Notes: generated by a model not told the origin, from the sequence alone. 64,000 nt of DNA from Natrinema sp031626495 (GCF_031626495.1 NZ_JAMQOJ010000001.1:496001-560000); one strand, 5' to 3'; counted from the stretch's first letter, positions 50,705-60,348 are shown. Numbers and translations: made by a program.

Positions 50705-51369
50705 TCACTCGAAGGCGCGTTTGAGCTCGATCGCCGTCGTCTCGTCGGTGGGTTCGACGCGCCGTGCTGCCTCGAGTTGTGGCGTGTCGGGATCCGTGAG
50801 GGTCGCTGTCCCCCCCCCGCTGGCGCGTCCGATCTCGGAGTCGATCGCCGCTCGGAGTCGGGTTCTGCCTCCGATTCCGTCGTCCGATCCGAGGCCGCCG
50901 TTGCAGTCCGGTCCGGCGCCGGTTCCGGCTCCGGGGTGGGATCGTCGCGCGTGTCGATGCCGTCCTCGAGCGGCCCGCAGTCGACACAGAAGTCGTTGTG
51001 TCCCCACTCGAGGGTGTGCAGCGGCACGCCGAGCACGACGAACTGTTTGGCGTACCGGCGATGCGTTCCGGATTCGGCTGGCGTTCCGCAGCGGACGCAC
51101 TGGCGGCCCTCGGCGTCGAACGGCTCTTCCTCGTACCGGTACTCGATCCCGAACGTGTGGGCCGGATAGAGCGGAAGCCGATTCGCGAGGTGGAGACCGA
51201 CGAGGACCAGCAGGACGAGGAGCGCCGAGAGCCACATCGCGGTCGCCGGCGCGGTGACGAACAGCGGCCCGCCCAGCGCTGCTGCCAGCAGGGCGATCGG
51301 AAGCAGTTTCCGAAGCAGCGCGAACGCCTCGACCCGGGTGCGAAAGAGCGCGTCGTCCGGTCTGGGCAT
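50705..51369 (-). pseudogene. zinc-ribbon membrane protein interrupted at a G9 tract
   Basis: Start MPRPDDALFRTRVEAFALL at 51369. Two hydrophobic helices (about 23-38 and 42-63), then a double-CxxC zinc ribbon (RQCVRCGTPAESGTHRRYAKQFVVLGVPLHTLEWGHNDFCVDCG), then an acidic Glu/Asp/Thr/Pro-rich tail. In the start's frame the reading continues past AGGGQ into Arg/Ser-rich sequence that overlaps mtnP antisense. After a -1 shift at the nine-G run (50810-50818) it reads GTATLTDPDTPQLEAARRVEPTDETTAIELKRAFE, ending 1 bp from mtnP, as a real gene end would. So the gene is out of frame by one G, or is phase-variable, or the assembly is off by one. Confidence 0.7.
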
Positions 51370-51709
51370 TACCCGACGTTTCGCCGGTGCGGGCTAAACG
51401 CTTGTGGGCGCTCGAGTCGATCTGTCTGGAGAGACACCGTCACTTCGACTACGGTATCCTCGAAAGCCCTCGACCGTCTCGATTCCCGTGACTCGCTGCG
51501 CGCTTCGGCCACTTCGAGGCCTCCAGTGCTCGCTTCGTCGGGGTTCGCCGAGACGGCCTCGCCCTTTCAGTCCGCCAGGATCTGTTTCGGCCCTGCCTTT
51601 CCCCGAGTCGCACGGCTTCGCACGCTATCGCGCGAAGCCGTGCTCTTGGCCATGTGGCGCGAGTGGCACACTGCTGAGCGAGCCGCGCCGAGAGACTGCC
51701 GCGAGGAGT
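51370..51709. other. intergenic region with structured repeat copy B
   Basis: 340 bp between the zinc-ribbon gene (start at 51369) and the scpA 3' end. No gene. Contains copy B of the structured element (51592-51660). The part before it (51440-51580) has scattered short palindromes and arginine-rich reading frames, without gene-like composition. Confidence 0.5.
51592..51660. repeat. structured intergenic element, copy B
   Basis: CCTGCCTTTCCCCGAGTCGC matches copy A (3118) apart from one base, then a perfect 12-bp stem: GCACGGCTTCGC (51610-51621) and GCGAAGCCGTGC (51632-51643) around a 10-nt loop, then TGGCCATGTGG. The third stem pair is A-T here and G-C in copy A, a compensatory change. It lies about 50 bp beyond the scpA stop. 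Confidence 0.62.
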
Positions 51710-52744
51710 TCAATCCGCGATCGCTTCGCTCGCCTCGGACTCCACCGTGACCTCCTGTACCCAGAGGTCGCCGAACAGTTCGTCCTGCTCGAGCGTGACC
51801 CGTCCGCGATGTGCCAGAAAGAGCAGCGCGAGATAGGTCATCACGCGCGTGCCGCCGAGTTCCTCGATCTCGGCGTAGAGCACCTCGTCGCGGCCCTGCT
51901 CGTAGTGGCGCTCGAGTTCGGCCTCGACGTCGTCGATGACCGACTCGATGTCTTCGTCGTGAGTCGTGTGGGTTACGTCGTCGCTGGTCGGCTCGTCGTC
52001 CACCCGGAAGTCGTCCCCGGAGTGGTAGTTCAGCTCCTGGACGCCGCGGTCGTACCCCTTCGGCGAGTCGCTCGTGTCGTACGTTCGCGACTCCTTCCAC
52101 CAGGTATCGCGCTCTGCGGTCCGGAGTTCGCGGACGAGTTCGTCGAGCGTCTCCGGCTTCCCGCGGGCGTGCTTGCGCTCGAGGCGGCGCTCCATCTCCT
52201 CCTCGAGGTTCTCGATGGGATCGTATCCCGGCGGATACTCCTGGCCGCCTTCCTCGGCGTCCATCGCCCCGTCGTCGGCGAACGGGGCTTCCCAGGGCGG
52301 GAGCTCCTCCTCGTCGGGCTCGTCGGTAGCGAACAGCTCGTCGCTTTTCATCCGCAGGAGGACGCTCGCGTAGAACAGCGCCCGGCCAGACGTTCGGAGA
52401 TCGGCGTCCTCGATCGCCTCGAGGAACTTGTCGGTGACCCGGACGACGTCGATATCCCAGGGATCGATCTCGCCATCTTCGGCGAGCTGGACGAGCAGTT
52501 CGACGGGCTCGACTTCCTCGTCGTCTCCGGTCTCGTCCCCGGAGTCGGCCTCGATGTCGGTGAATTCGAGGATCGAGTCGCCGGACTCGTTCGCGGAATC
52601 GCGGTCCTCGTCCCCGTCGGGAGCCGTTTCTCCCGGCCGCTCGCGGTCTTCGTGACCGGTGATGTTCAGCGGAATCTCGTCGTCCCGCGGCTCGCTTCGT
52701 TCGCCGCTCGACGTTTCGGAGTCGCTGCGCGACTCCCTAGTCAT
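51710..52744 (-). CDS. scpA: segregation and condensation protein ScpA
   Basis: 344 aa. Kleisin of the SMC complex. An acidic N-terminal tail (1-80) precedes the core EPVELLVQLAEDGEIDPWDIDVVRVTDKFLEAIEDADLRTSGRALFYASVLLRMKSDELFA, which is the highly conserved ScpA N-terminal segment that binds the SMC neck. The C-terminal end (EIEELGGTRVMTYLALLFLAHRGRVTLEQDELFGDLWVQEV) is the wHTH that contacts the other SMC head. Its start overlaps the end of smc by 8 bp, so the two are co-translated. scpB is not adjacent. Confidence 0.93.
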   Translation of the reverse strand: MTRESRSDSETSSGERSEPRDDEIPLNITGHEDRERPGETAPDGDEDRDSANESGDSILEFTDIEADSGDETGDDEEVEPVELLVQLAEDGEIDPWDIDVVRVTDKFLEAIEDADLRTSGRALFYASVLLRMKSDELFATDEPDEEELPPWEAPFADDGAMDAEEGGQEYPPGYDPIENLEEEMERRLERKHARGKPETLDELVRELRTAERDTWWKESRTYDTSDSPKGYDRGVQELNYHSGDDFRVDDEPTSDDVTHTTHDEDIESVIDDVEAELERHYEQGRDEVLYAEIEELGGTRVMTYLALLFLAHRGRVTLEQDELFGDLWVQEVTVESEASEAIAD

Positions 52745-55700
52745 CGGCCGGCACCTCCCCGCTGCTCAGGTCGATGCCGGTCACCGCGCTCACGTTGTCT
52801 TGTTGCATCGTGACGCCGATCGCCCGCTCGGAACGGTCGAGCATCGCCGACCGGTGGGAGACGACGACGAACTGGGCCTTCTCCGACAGTTCGTCGACCA
52901 TCTCGCCGATTCGCTCGGCGTTGACGGCGTCGAGGAAGGCGTCGACCTCGTCCAGCGCGTAGAACGGGGCCGGGTTGTGTCGCTGGATCGCGAAGATAAA
53001 GGCCAGCGCGGTCAGGGACTTCTCGCCGCCGGACATCGCGTCCAGCCGCTGAATCGGCTTGTCGCCCGGCTGGGCCTTCATCGTCAGCCCGCCGTCGAAC
53101 GGATCGTCCTCGTTCTCCAAGTGGAGCGTCCCCGTCCCCTCGGAGAGCTTCTCGAAGATTTCCGTGAACTGCGCGGCGATCTCGTCGTATGAGTCCATGA
53201 ACGTCTGTTTCTTCTGGGTCTCGTACTGCTCGATTCGGTCGCGGATGCCCTCTGCTTCCTCGACCAGCGTCGCCTTGCCCTCCTCGATCTCCTCGAGGTC
53301 GCTTTTGACCTCGTCGTACTCGTCGATCGCGAGCATGTTCACCGGCTCCATGGCCTCCATGTCGGCCTGCAGGAGGTCGATCATCTCGATGACGGTGTCG
53401 TGGTCGGGCACGTCCTCGGGGTCGTAGTCGCCGACCTCGCTCTCGAGTGACTCGATCTCCCACTCGAGACTGTTCGCGCGCTCGCGGGCGTCCTCGAGCT
53501 TGCTCTCGACTGCGTTGACCCGGTCTTGCTGCTGGTCGCGTTTCGTGCGCGCGTCCGATAGTTCTTCCTTGAGGTCGCTCCGTTCGGCTTTCAGTTCCGT
53601 GAGTTCCTCCTCTAACTCTTCGACGGCCTCGCGTTTCTCCGCGAGTTCCTCGCGTTTCCCGCTGATCTGCTCCTCGTGCGCTTCGATCCGGTCTTCGTGT
53701 TCGGCTTTGCGGTTCTGTGCGGCTTCGATATCGTCGTGGAGATCCTCGATGGCGTCCTCGGCGTACTCCTTCTCGAGGCTCAGTTCGTTCAATTTGTTGT
53801 CGAGGTCCTGAATGCGGTCCTCGCGCTCGTCGATCTCGGCCTCGAGTTCCTCGATCTGGTCGGTCAGTTCGGGGATCTTCGAATCGGCGAGCTCCCGCTC
53901 GAGATCGTCGATGTCGGCTTCGATCTCTTCGACCGTCGCCGTCTTCGACTCGATCTCGCCGGAGATCTCGTTCATCCGTTCGTCGACGGACTCGCGCTCC
54001 TCGCGGAGTTCCTCGAGGTCGTCTTCGAGGTCCTCGATCTCCGCCTCGATGCGCTCGCGTTTCTCGTCGAGCCCCTCGATCTCGGACTCGATCGAGCGCA
54101 CCTCGTCGGCCGCGTCGCTCTTGCGGTCGCGGGCGTCGTCGAGGCGCTCCTCGACGCCGCGCAGTTCCTCGCGGAGGGATTCGCGTTCCTCCTGCAGTTC
54201 GGTGATCTGCTTGGCGACGCGCTCGAGTTGGCCTTCGCCGCCGCCGGTGAAGGAGTAGCGGGAGCCGCCGCCGGAGCCGCCGGTCATCGCGCCGCTCTTT
54301 TCGACCAGATCGCCGTCTAAGGTGACCATCCGGTAGTCGCCCATGTACGAGCGGGCGGTCTCGATGTCCTCGACGACCAGCGTATCGCCGAGGACGTAGG
54401 AGAAGACGCCGGCGTACTGGTCGTCGAAGTCGACGAGGTTGTACGCGAAGTCGACGATCCCCGGTCCGCTGGGTGCCGACGGCAGCCGGCGTTGGCTCAT
54501 GTCCGTCAGCGGCAGGAAGGTCGCGCGGCCCGCGTTGCGCGATTTGAGGTGTTCGATACACTGCTGGCCGATCACGTCGTCGTCGACGACCACGTTCGCC
54601 AGTCGACCGCCCGCGGCGGTCTCGCAGGCGACCGCGTACTCGCCGGCCACGGTGCCGAGCTGGGCGACCGCGCCGTGGACGCCGTCGATCCCCGAGTTGA
54701 GGATCGTCGTCACCGCGCGACCGAACGATGAGTCACCGCTCTCGCCCGCGTTGGCCTCGAGCTCGGCGTACTCCTGCTGTTTGGCCTGGATCTCGTCGTC
54801 CAACTCGTCGACGTCGGACTGGAGCCGCCGCTTCTCGCCTTTCAGGTCGTCGACGACCTCCGTGATGTTCGCGCGATTGCGCTCGGCCTTCTCGAGTTCG
54901 CGCTCGAGGTCGCCGCGCTCGCTCTCGATCTCGGGGAGCTCTTCGCGGCGTTCCTCGATCGTCGTCTCCTTCTCGCTGATGGCGTTCGAGCGCCGCCGGG
55001 CCTCGTCGAGCAGGCGGTCTTGCTCGCGCTGGAGGTCGTTCTTCTCGGTTTTCGCCTCCTCGAGTTCGTCCTTGCGCTCGGCGAGCTCGCTCTTGAGTTC
55101 GTCGTACTCGGTGTCGACGGCCTCGATCTCCGCCTCGAGCTCGTCGCGCTCGGCTTCGCGTTCCTGAATCTCGCTCTTGATCGAGGCCTTCTCGAGTTTG
55201 TGCTCGCGCATCTCGCTCTCGAGCTCGTCGATCGTCTCCTGCTTGCGGTCGATCTGGACGAACGCCTCGCGGCGCTTGGACTCGGCCTCCTCGATCGCTT
55301 CCTCGCTGGCCTCGATCTTGTCCTCGAGCCGCGAAATGTCACCTTTGATCTCCTCGATCTCGCTTTTGATCCGGAGCTGTTCGTCCTCGCCCTTGCGCTC
55401 GATTTCGGCGTTTAAATCCTCGAGATCCTCCCGGAGGCGGACGACTTTCCCTTCGCGCTCGTCGAGTTCGCGCTGGAGTTCCCGGAGTTCGTCTTCCCGG
55501 TCGTCGACCGTCGACTCGAGGGACTCGAGTTCGTCGCGTTTTTCCTCGAGTTCGCTGGCCTTCTTGTAGCCCTCGTACTCCTCCTTTTCGCGGCGGAGCC
55601 GGCGGTAGCGCATGGCCTGCCGGCGCTCGTCGGCCAGCTGGTCGAGCCGGTTGCGCTTCTCTTCGATGCGGAGTTCGGCCTCGTCGATTCGTTCCTGAAC

Positions 55701-56309
55701 CGTCTCGAGTTCGCCGAAGGCGTCCTCCTTCTTGGCGTCGAACTCCGCGACGCCCGCAATCTCGTCGATGATCTCCCGGCGGGCGTGGGGAGTCATGTTG
55801 ATGATCTCGGTGACGTCGCCCTGCATGACGACGTTGTACCCCTCCGGCGTGACGCCGGCCTGTGCGAGCAGATCCTGAATGTCAGAGAGGTTGACTGAGC
55901 GGTCGTTCAGGTAGTAGTACGAATAGTAGTTGTCCTCAGTCTCCTTGACCCGCCGTCGGATCCTGATCTCGTCGACGTCACCCACGTCGTCGCTGCCCGC
56001 CGCGTTGACGACCTGCGAGCGGGAGAGCGTGCCGTCTTCGTTGTCGAGGATGACCTCGACAGTGGCCTCGCGGGGGCCGGCCGAGGTGTCGCCGTCCTCG
56101 TGACCTGGGTTGTAGATGAGGTCGGTCAACTTCTCGGCGCGGATGCCGCGGGTTCGAGCGAGCCCGAGCGCGAAGAGGACGGCGTCGATGATGTTCGACT
56201 TGCCGGAGCCGTTCGGCCCCGTGACGACCGTGAAGTCCTCGTAGAACGGGATCTTGGTTTTCCGGCCGAAGCTCTTGAAGTTATCCAGGACGAGCGCCTT
56301 GATGTACAT
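52737..56309 (-). CDS. smc: chromosome segregation ATPase SMC
   Basis: 1190 aa; ATG at 56309 (MYIKALVLDNFKSFGRKTKIPF). Walker A GPNGSGKS (31-38); long coiled coils; hinge near 530-640 with GDSSFGRAVTTILNSGIDGVHGAVAQLGTVAGEYA and SRNAGRATFLPLTDM; a second glycine-rich hinge cluster (GGSGGGSRYSF); and the C-terminal head with MSGGEKSLTALAFIFAIQRHNPAPFYALDEVDAFLDAVN (ABC signature and Walker B). Condensin that loops and compacts the chromosome. Overlaps scpA by 8 bp; the small coiled-coil gene upstream is 97 bp away. Confidence 0.97.
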   Translation of the reverse strand: MYIKALVLDNFKSFGRKTKIPFYEDFTVVTGPNGSGKSNIIDAVLFALGLARTRGIRAEKLTDLIYNPGHEDGDTSAGPREATVEVILDNEDGTLSRSQVVNAAGSDDVGDVDEIRIRRRVKETEDNYYSYYYLNDRSVNLSDIQDLLAQAGVTPEGYNVVMQGDVTEIINMTPHARREIIDEIAGVAEFDAKKEDAFGELETVQERIDEAELRIEEKRNRLDQLADERRQAMRYRRLRREKEEYEGYKKASELEEKRDELESLESTVDDREDELRELQRELDEREGKVVRLREDLEDLNAEIERKGEDEQLRIKSEIEEIKGDISRLEDKIEASEEAIEEAESKRREAFVQIDRKQETIDELESEMREHKLEKASIKSEIQEREAERDELEAEIEAVDTEYDELKSELAERKDELEEAKTEKNDLQREQDRLLDEARRRSNAISEKETTIEERREELPEIESERGDLERELEKAERNRANITEVVDDLKGEKRRLQSDVDELDDEIQAKQQEYAELEANAGESGDSSFGRAVTTILNSGIDGVHGAVAQLGTVAGEYAVACETAAGGRLANVVVDDDVIGQQCIEHLKSRNAGRATFLPLTDMSQRRLPSAPSGPGIVDFAYNLVDFDDQYAGVFSYVLGDTLVVEDIETARSYMGDYRMVTLDGDLVEKSGAMTGGSGGGSRYSFTGGGEGQLERVAKQITELQEERESLREELRGVEERLDDARDRKSDAADEVRSIESEIEGLDEKRERIEAEIEDLEDDLEELREERESVDERMNEISGEIESKTATVEEIEADIDDLERELADSKIPELTDQIEELEAEIDEREDRIQDLDNKLNELSLEKEYAEDAIEDLHDDIEAAQNRKAEHEDRIEAHEEQISGKREELAEKREAVEELEEELTELKAERSDLKEELSDARTKRDQQQDRVNAVESKLEDARERANSLEWEIESLESEVGDYDPEDVPDHDTVIEMIDLLQADMEAMEPVNMLAIDEYDEVKSDLEEIEEGKATLVEEAEGIRDRIEQYETQKKQTFMDSYDEIAAQFTEIFEKLSEGTGTLHLENEDDPFDGGLTMKAQPGDKPIQRLDAMSGGEKSLTALAFIFAIQRHNPAPFYALDEVDAFLDAVNAERIGEMVDELSEKAQFVVVSHRSAMLDRSERAIGVTMQQDNVSAVTGIDLSSGEVPADD

Positions 56310-56406
56310 TCTCGTTACGAGTCCTCCGTTTCGCAGTCGCCCGTCGCCGCGAAGCCGGGTGGCGCGTTCGCGCCCCCGTCCCTCCCTTCCGCGGCGTCGG
56401 CCGCAG

Positions 56407-56712
56407 TTACGCGACGATAATGTCGTCGCTACCTGAGTCTTCCGTTTCGTCGCCGGTCGCTCCCTCGCCGTCGGCGTCGGCCGCCGCTTCGGCCACCTCG
56501 TCGGGTTCGGCCTCGGGCGTCTCCGTCTCGGGCTCCGTGCCCGTCTCCTCGCTGCGCCGCTCGGGGACGCGCGTCGGCGTATCGGCATCGAGTTCGGCCT
56601 CGAGGACGCGGATCCGCTCTTTCGCCTCGATCAGCTCGTCCGTCAGCCCTTCTACCGTCGACTCGAGTTCCGCGACCGTCGATTCGAGTTTCTCGACGCG
56701 GTTGTTCGACAT
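56407..56712 (-). CDS. small coiled-coil acidic protein upstream of smc
   Basis: 101 aa. Residues 5-45 are a heptad coiled coil (VEKLESTVAELESTVEGLTDELIEAKERIRVLEAEL), followed by a highly acidic, Thr/Glu-rich tail. It matches, from memory, the DUF7518 family that stands before smc in Halobacteria. It is in the same direction as smc (97 bp before it) and may be part of the condensin operon. Its biochemical role is unknown. Confidence 0.75.
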   Translation of the reverse strand: MSNNRVEKLESTVAELESTVEGLTDELIEAKERIRVLEAELDADTPTRVPERRSEETGTEPETETPEAEPDEVAEAAADADGEGATGDETEDSGSDDIIVA

Positions 56713-56939
56713 ATCGTCTAGGGGTCTGTCTGGCTACATAAACGTACGTCAGACACGACTAATTATTCTGCCAACTTTCGATCGACCGTCGTCGCGTGCG
56801 GCGAGACTCCCCGGCTGCGCCTCGAACGCCGTGTTCGACTCGGTAGCAGCTACCGTTAACATGTACACATTCGGTTATTTGGTTTGTTACTTAGTCTCAT
56901 TTGTATGGCAAAACAGCCACTGACAGGTGTCTACAAATT

Positions 56940-58262
56940 ATGACGAGCAAACAGCTGGACGAGACGAACGGATTCGATCGACGAACGCTGCTGAAAACGG
57001 TCGGCGGGTCGGCGCTCGCGGTTGCGCTCGCAGGGTGTACGGAACTGCTCGAGGGCGGCGACGACTCCCTGGAAAACGCCGACGTACCGGACGAGCCGAT
57101 CGAGTCGGGGCTGCAGACGTTCACAGAGGGCGCGCCGGCGGTGCTGGGCAAGCAGGCGCAGTACGGCGCCGAGACCGCGGTCCGTCGGATTAACGAGAAC
57201 GACGGAATCGCCGGCCGCCAGATGAACCTCGACGTCGTCGAGGAGGGCGGCGCGTATCTCACGAACTATCAGCAGTTCGTCGACGAGGGGAAAGACGTCA
57301 CCTTCGGCCCGATCTCGAGCAGCGGCCACGCGGAGATGGTCCCGGAGATCGAGGCACAGGAGGTCATCAACGTCTCCACCGACGGGACGGTGACGACGCT
57401 CTACGAGGAGGACTTCCCGGACGTGACCTACTCGTTCCGGTTCCAGAACCACGACGTGATGGAGGCGCTCGCGGCGGTCGAGCAGGCGGTCGAAGTCCTC
57501 GGTGCGGACTCCATCGACACGTACGCGGGCATCAACCCCAACTACGCGTTCGGGCAGGACGAGATGAAACTGTTCTCGCAGGGGATCGAGAAGCTCACCG
57601 GGGCGGAACAGGTGTACAGCGGTTTCCCGGAGCTGGGTGCCAGCGATATGTCGACCCACATCACCGAGGTCAACGGACAGGCGCCCGACGTCGTCTTCTC
57701 GAGTTGCTGGGGCGGCGACGCGACGCTGCTGCTCGAGCAGGCGCACGCCAACGGCATGTTCGACAACGTCGAACTGCTGGCCGGGACGGTCCTCTACGGC
57801 TCGGCCAACGACATGAGCGCCGACCTCGTGGAGGGGCCGATCTACTCCGGCTCGCGCAACTTCTACTGGGGCGAGCCGTCGACCGACCGGTGGAGCCCGG
57901 CCGCCGACCTCGTCTCCGAGGTAGGAGACGAGTACGGCGTCGTGCCGACGGCTCACTTCATGAGCGGCTACGGCGCGGTGACGGCGTGGGCGACGGCCGC
58001 CGAGAAAGCCGTCCGCCTCCTCGGCCGCTGGCCCGAACAGGAGGAACTCGCGACGATCCTCGAGAATCACGGCTTCTTCACGCCGGCCGGCTACCACTCC
58101 ATCGGCGCGGACCACCAGGGCTACTCCAACGCCCACTTCGGCGAACTCACCTGGTCGGACGAGCACGACGCGGCGGCGCTCTCCGACGTGAGCGTCTTCG
58201 CCGCCAAGAACGTGTCGCCGCCACCGGGCGAGATTTCCGCCGACTGGATCGGTAGCTGGTGA
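56940..58262 (+). CDS. ABC transporter substrate-binding lipoprotein (branched-chain/amide type)
   Basis: 440 aa; ATG at 56940. Tat lipoprotein signal FDRRTLLKTVGGSALAVALAGC (lipobox C33). Type I periplasmic-binding fold (Peripla_BP_6 group): GIAGRQMNLDVVEEGGAYLTNYQQFVDEGKDVTFGPISSSGHAEMVPEIEAQEVINVSTDG, VLGADSIDTYAGINPNYAFGQDEM. First gene of a five-gene operon encoding a complete importer. Similar proteins bind leucine-type amino acids, amides or urea; the ligand is not determined. Confidence 0.85.
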   Translation: MTSKQLDETNGFDRRTLLKTVGGSALAVALAGCTELLEGGDDSLENADVPDEPIESGLQTFTEGAPAVLGKQAQYGAETAVRRINENDGIAGRQMNLDVVEEGGAYLTNYQQFVDEGKDVTFGPISSSGHAEMVPEIEAQEVINVSTDGTVTTLYEEDFPDVTYSFRFQNHDVMEALAAVEQAVEVLGADSIDTYAGINPNYAFGQDEMKLFSQGIEKLTGAEQVYSGFPELGASDMSTHITEVNGQAPDVVFSSCWGGDATLLLEQAHANGMFDNVELLAGTVLYGSANDMSADLVEGPIYSGSRNFYWGEPSTDRWSPAADLVSEVGDEYGVVPTAHFMSGYGAVTAWATAAEKAVRLLGRWPEQEELATILENHGFFTPAGYHSIGADHQGYSNAHFGELTWSDEHDAAALSDVSVFAAKNVSPPPGEISADWIGSW

Positions 58263-58287
58263 GCGACGTGCGAAACCCCATCTAATC

Positions 58288-59208
58288 ATGCTCGAACACG
58301 TACTCAACGGGCTCTACTCCGGCTCGATCCTGTTCATGATCGCGTCGGGGATGACGATCATCTTCGGCGTGCTCGGGATCCTCAACCTCGCCCACGGCGA
58401 ACTGTACGCGCTGGGCGCGTTCAGCGCGTTCAGCGTCGTCGGCTTCTTCGCGGGGCAAGTCGCGGCTCCGACCGGCCCAGTGACCGCGATTATCTTCGGC
58501 CTCGTCGTCCTCGCCGGCTCGCTCGCGGCCGCCGCCGTGTTGCTGCCGGTCGGCGGCGCGCTCGAGGCGGCGTTCATCAGACCGATCTACGACCGAGACG
58601 AGGTCTACCAGCTCCTGCTGACGTACGGACTGCTGCTGGTCCTCACCGACGTGATGAAGTTCGTCTGGGGGCCGTCCCCGGTCGATCTGGGGGTCTACAG
58701 CGGCATCAACGAGATCCCGACCACGGAACTCGTCGGCTTCAGCTACCCCTCGTACAATATCCTCGTCATTCTGGTCGGCCTCGCGGTCTTCGCCTGGCTC
58801 GTCTGGTTCTTCGATCGGACGAAGACCGGGCGCATCGTGCGGGCGACCGCCATCAACCGGGAGATGTCGACGGCGATCGGCGTCAGCACGGACCGCATGT
58901 TCACGCTCGTGTTCGCCATCGGCGCGTTCTTCGCCGGCTTCGGCGGCGCGATGGTCAGTATCGGCCCGGGAAGCGCGGTTCTCGGGATGGGACTCAAATG
59001 GCTGGTGCTCTCGTTCGTCGTGATCGTTATCGGCGGGCTCGGGAGCCTGAAGGGGGCGTTCGTCGGCGCGCTTCTGGTCGGCGTCTCCAGAAGCGTCGTG
59101 ACGTCGTACTACCCGCCACTCGAGTTGGCGGTGCCGTTCCTCCTGATGGTGCTCGTCCTGCTGGTCAGGCCCGAGGGCCTGTACGGAACGTGGGGTGAGA
59201 TCCAGTGA
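58288..59208 (+). CDS. livH: branched-chain-type ABC permease LivH
   Basis: 306 aa, about eight transmembrane helices. Starts MLEHVLNGLYSGSILFMIASGMTIIFGVLGILNLAHGELYALGAFSAFSVV, the signature N-terminus of LivH/UrtB permeases, and has the ATPase-coupling loop TAINREMSTAIGVSTDRMFTLVFAIGAFFAGFGGAM. Overlaps livM by 4 bp (GTGA). Confidence 0.92.
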   Translation: MLEHVLNGLYSGSILFMIASGMTIIFGVLGILNLAHGELYALGAFSAFSVVGFFAGQVAAPTGPVTAIIFGLVVLAGSLAAAAVLLPVGGALEAAFIRPIYDRDEVYQLLLTYGLLLVLTDVMKFVWGPSPVDLGVYSGINEIPTTELVGFSYPSYNILVILVGLAVFAWLVWFFDRTKTGRIVRATAINREMSTAIGVSTDRMFTLVFAIGAFFAGFGGAMVSIGPGSAVLGMGLKWLVLSFVVIVIGGLGSLKGAFVGALLVGVSRSVVTSYYPPLELAVPFLLMVLVLLVRPEGLYGTWGEIQ

Positions 59209-60347
59209 GCCGATTCTTCGTCGAGCGGGACGGTGAAACCCGCGTGCGCCTCTCGGAGGGCATGGAACTGACGAAGAGCCAGTCGATCCTCGCGGTCGTC
59301 GGGCTCGTGGTCCTCTTCGCGGTCCCGGACATCACGCGATTGACCAGCCTCTCGTTCCAGGCGATTCACCGCGGGATCCTGTTCGGCCTCGCGGCGGTCG
59401 GACTGAACCTGCTGCTGCGTCACACCGAACTCGTCTCGTTCGGCCACGCGGCGTTCTTCGGCGTCGGTGCCTACGGCGCCGCCGTGCTGGCGTCGCACTT
59501 CGACGTCTCGAGCGGGCTCCTCTTGCTCCTCGGGGGCGTTCTCGCGGCGACGACGGTCTCGGTACTGATCGGCTACTTCGTGGCCGGCTACCTCGATATC
59601 TACTTCGCGCTGCTGACGCTCGCGTTCAATCAAGTGCTGTACGCGTTCGTCCTGCAGAGCGGCTACTTCAACTTCAGCGACGGGCTCAGCGTCCGTCCCG
59701 ACGGGCTGAACCCGCCGACGCTGTTCGGCCTCCAGTGGACGTCAGCGGGGTACGACCTGATCCTGTACTACTTCACGGTGGTCGTGCTCGTCGTCTCGCT
59801 GCTCGTGATGTGGAAGCTCGTCAACTCGCCGTTCGGCCGGGCGCTGGACGCGATCGGACAGAACCGCACGCGAGCCAGGTTCGTCGGCATCCCGGTCGAA
59901 AAGTACGTCTGGGTCGCGTTCGTGATCTCGGGTATCTACGGCGGACTCGCCGGCGGACTGTTCGCGCTCCTGCAGTTGCACGTCAGTCCGGACCCGACCC
60001 TCTACGCGTTCGTGTCCGGGGAGATCCTGTTCATGGCGATTCTCGGCGGATTCGGAACGCTCGTCGGCCCCGTCGTCGGCGGGGTCGTGCTCGTCTACAT
60101 GCTCGTTCAGGCCCCGTTCTACGTGGAGTATTACAACGCACTGACCGGACTGTTGTTGCTCGCAGTCGTGCTCTTCCTGCCGGAGGGGATCCTCGGATCG
60201 ATCCCGAAAGTCGGCACTGGAGTAGCGCGACGGCGCCGCGATCCCGGGCTGCTCCGGGAGGACGTCACGACGATCGGTTCTTCGCTCCGCCGGGGCGTGA
60301 CGCGTGCCGTGACCACCGTTCGAATCATCGTTTTCGGGGTGAACTGA
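59205..60347 (+). CDS. livM: branched-chain-type ABC permease LivM
   Basis: 380 aa from a GTG start inside the livH end. Contains LFGLAAVGLNLLLRHTELVSFGHAAFFGVGAYGAAVLAS and the coupling block ALDAIGQNRTRARFVGIPVEKYVWVAFVISGIYGGLAGGLFALLQLHVSPDPTLYAFVSGEILFMAILGGFGTLVGPVVGG, typical of LivM/UrtC. The C-terminus has an extra basic tail. One nucleotide precedes the livG ATG. Confidence 0.92.
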   Translation: MSRFFVERDGETRVRLSEGMELTKSQSILAVVGLVVLFAVPDITRLTSLSFQAIHRGILFGLAAVGLNLLLRHTELVSFGHAAFFGVGAYGAAVLASHFDVSSGLLLLLGGVLAATTVSVLIGYFVAGYLDIYFALLTLAFNQVLYAFVLQSGYFNFSDGLSVRPDGLNPPTLFGLQWTSAGYDLILYYFTVVVLVVSLLVMWKLVNSPFGRALDAIGQNRTRARFVGIPVEKYVWVAFVISGIYGGLAGGLFALLQLHVSPDPTLYAFVSGEILFMAILGGFGTLVGPVVGGVVLVYMLVQAPFYVEYYNALTGLLLLAVVLFLPEGILGSIPKVGTGVARRRRDPGLLREDVTTIGSSLRRGVTRAVTTVRIIVFGVN

Positions 60348-60348
60348 G

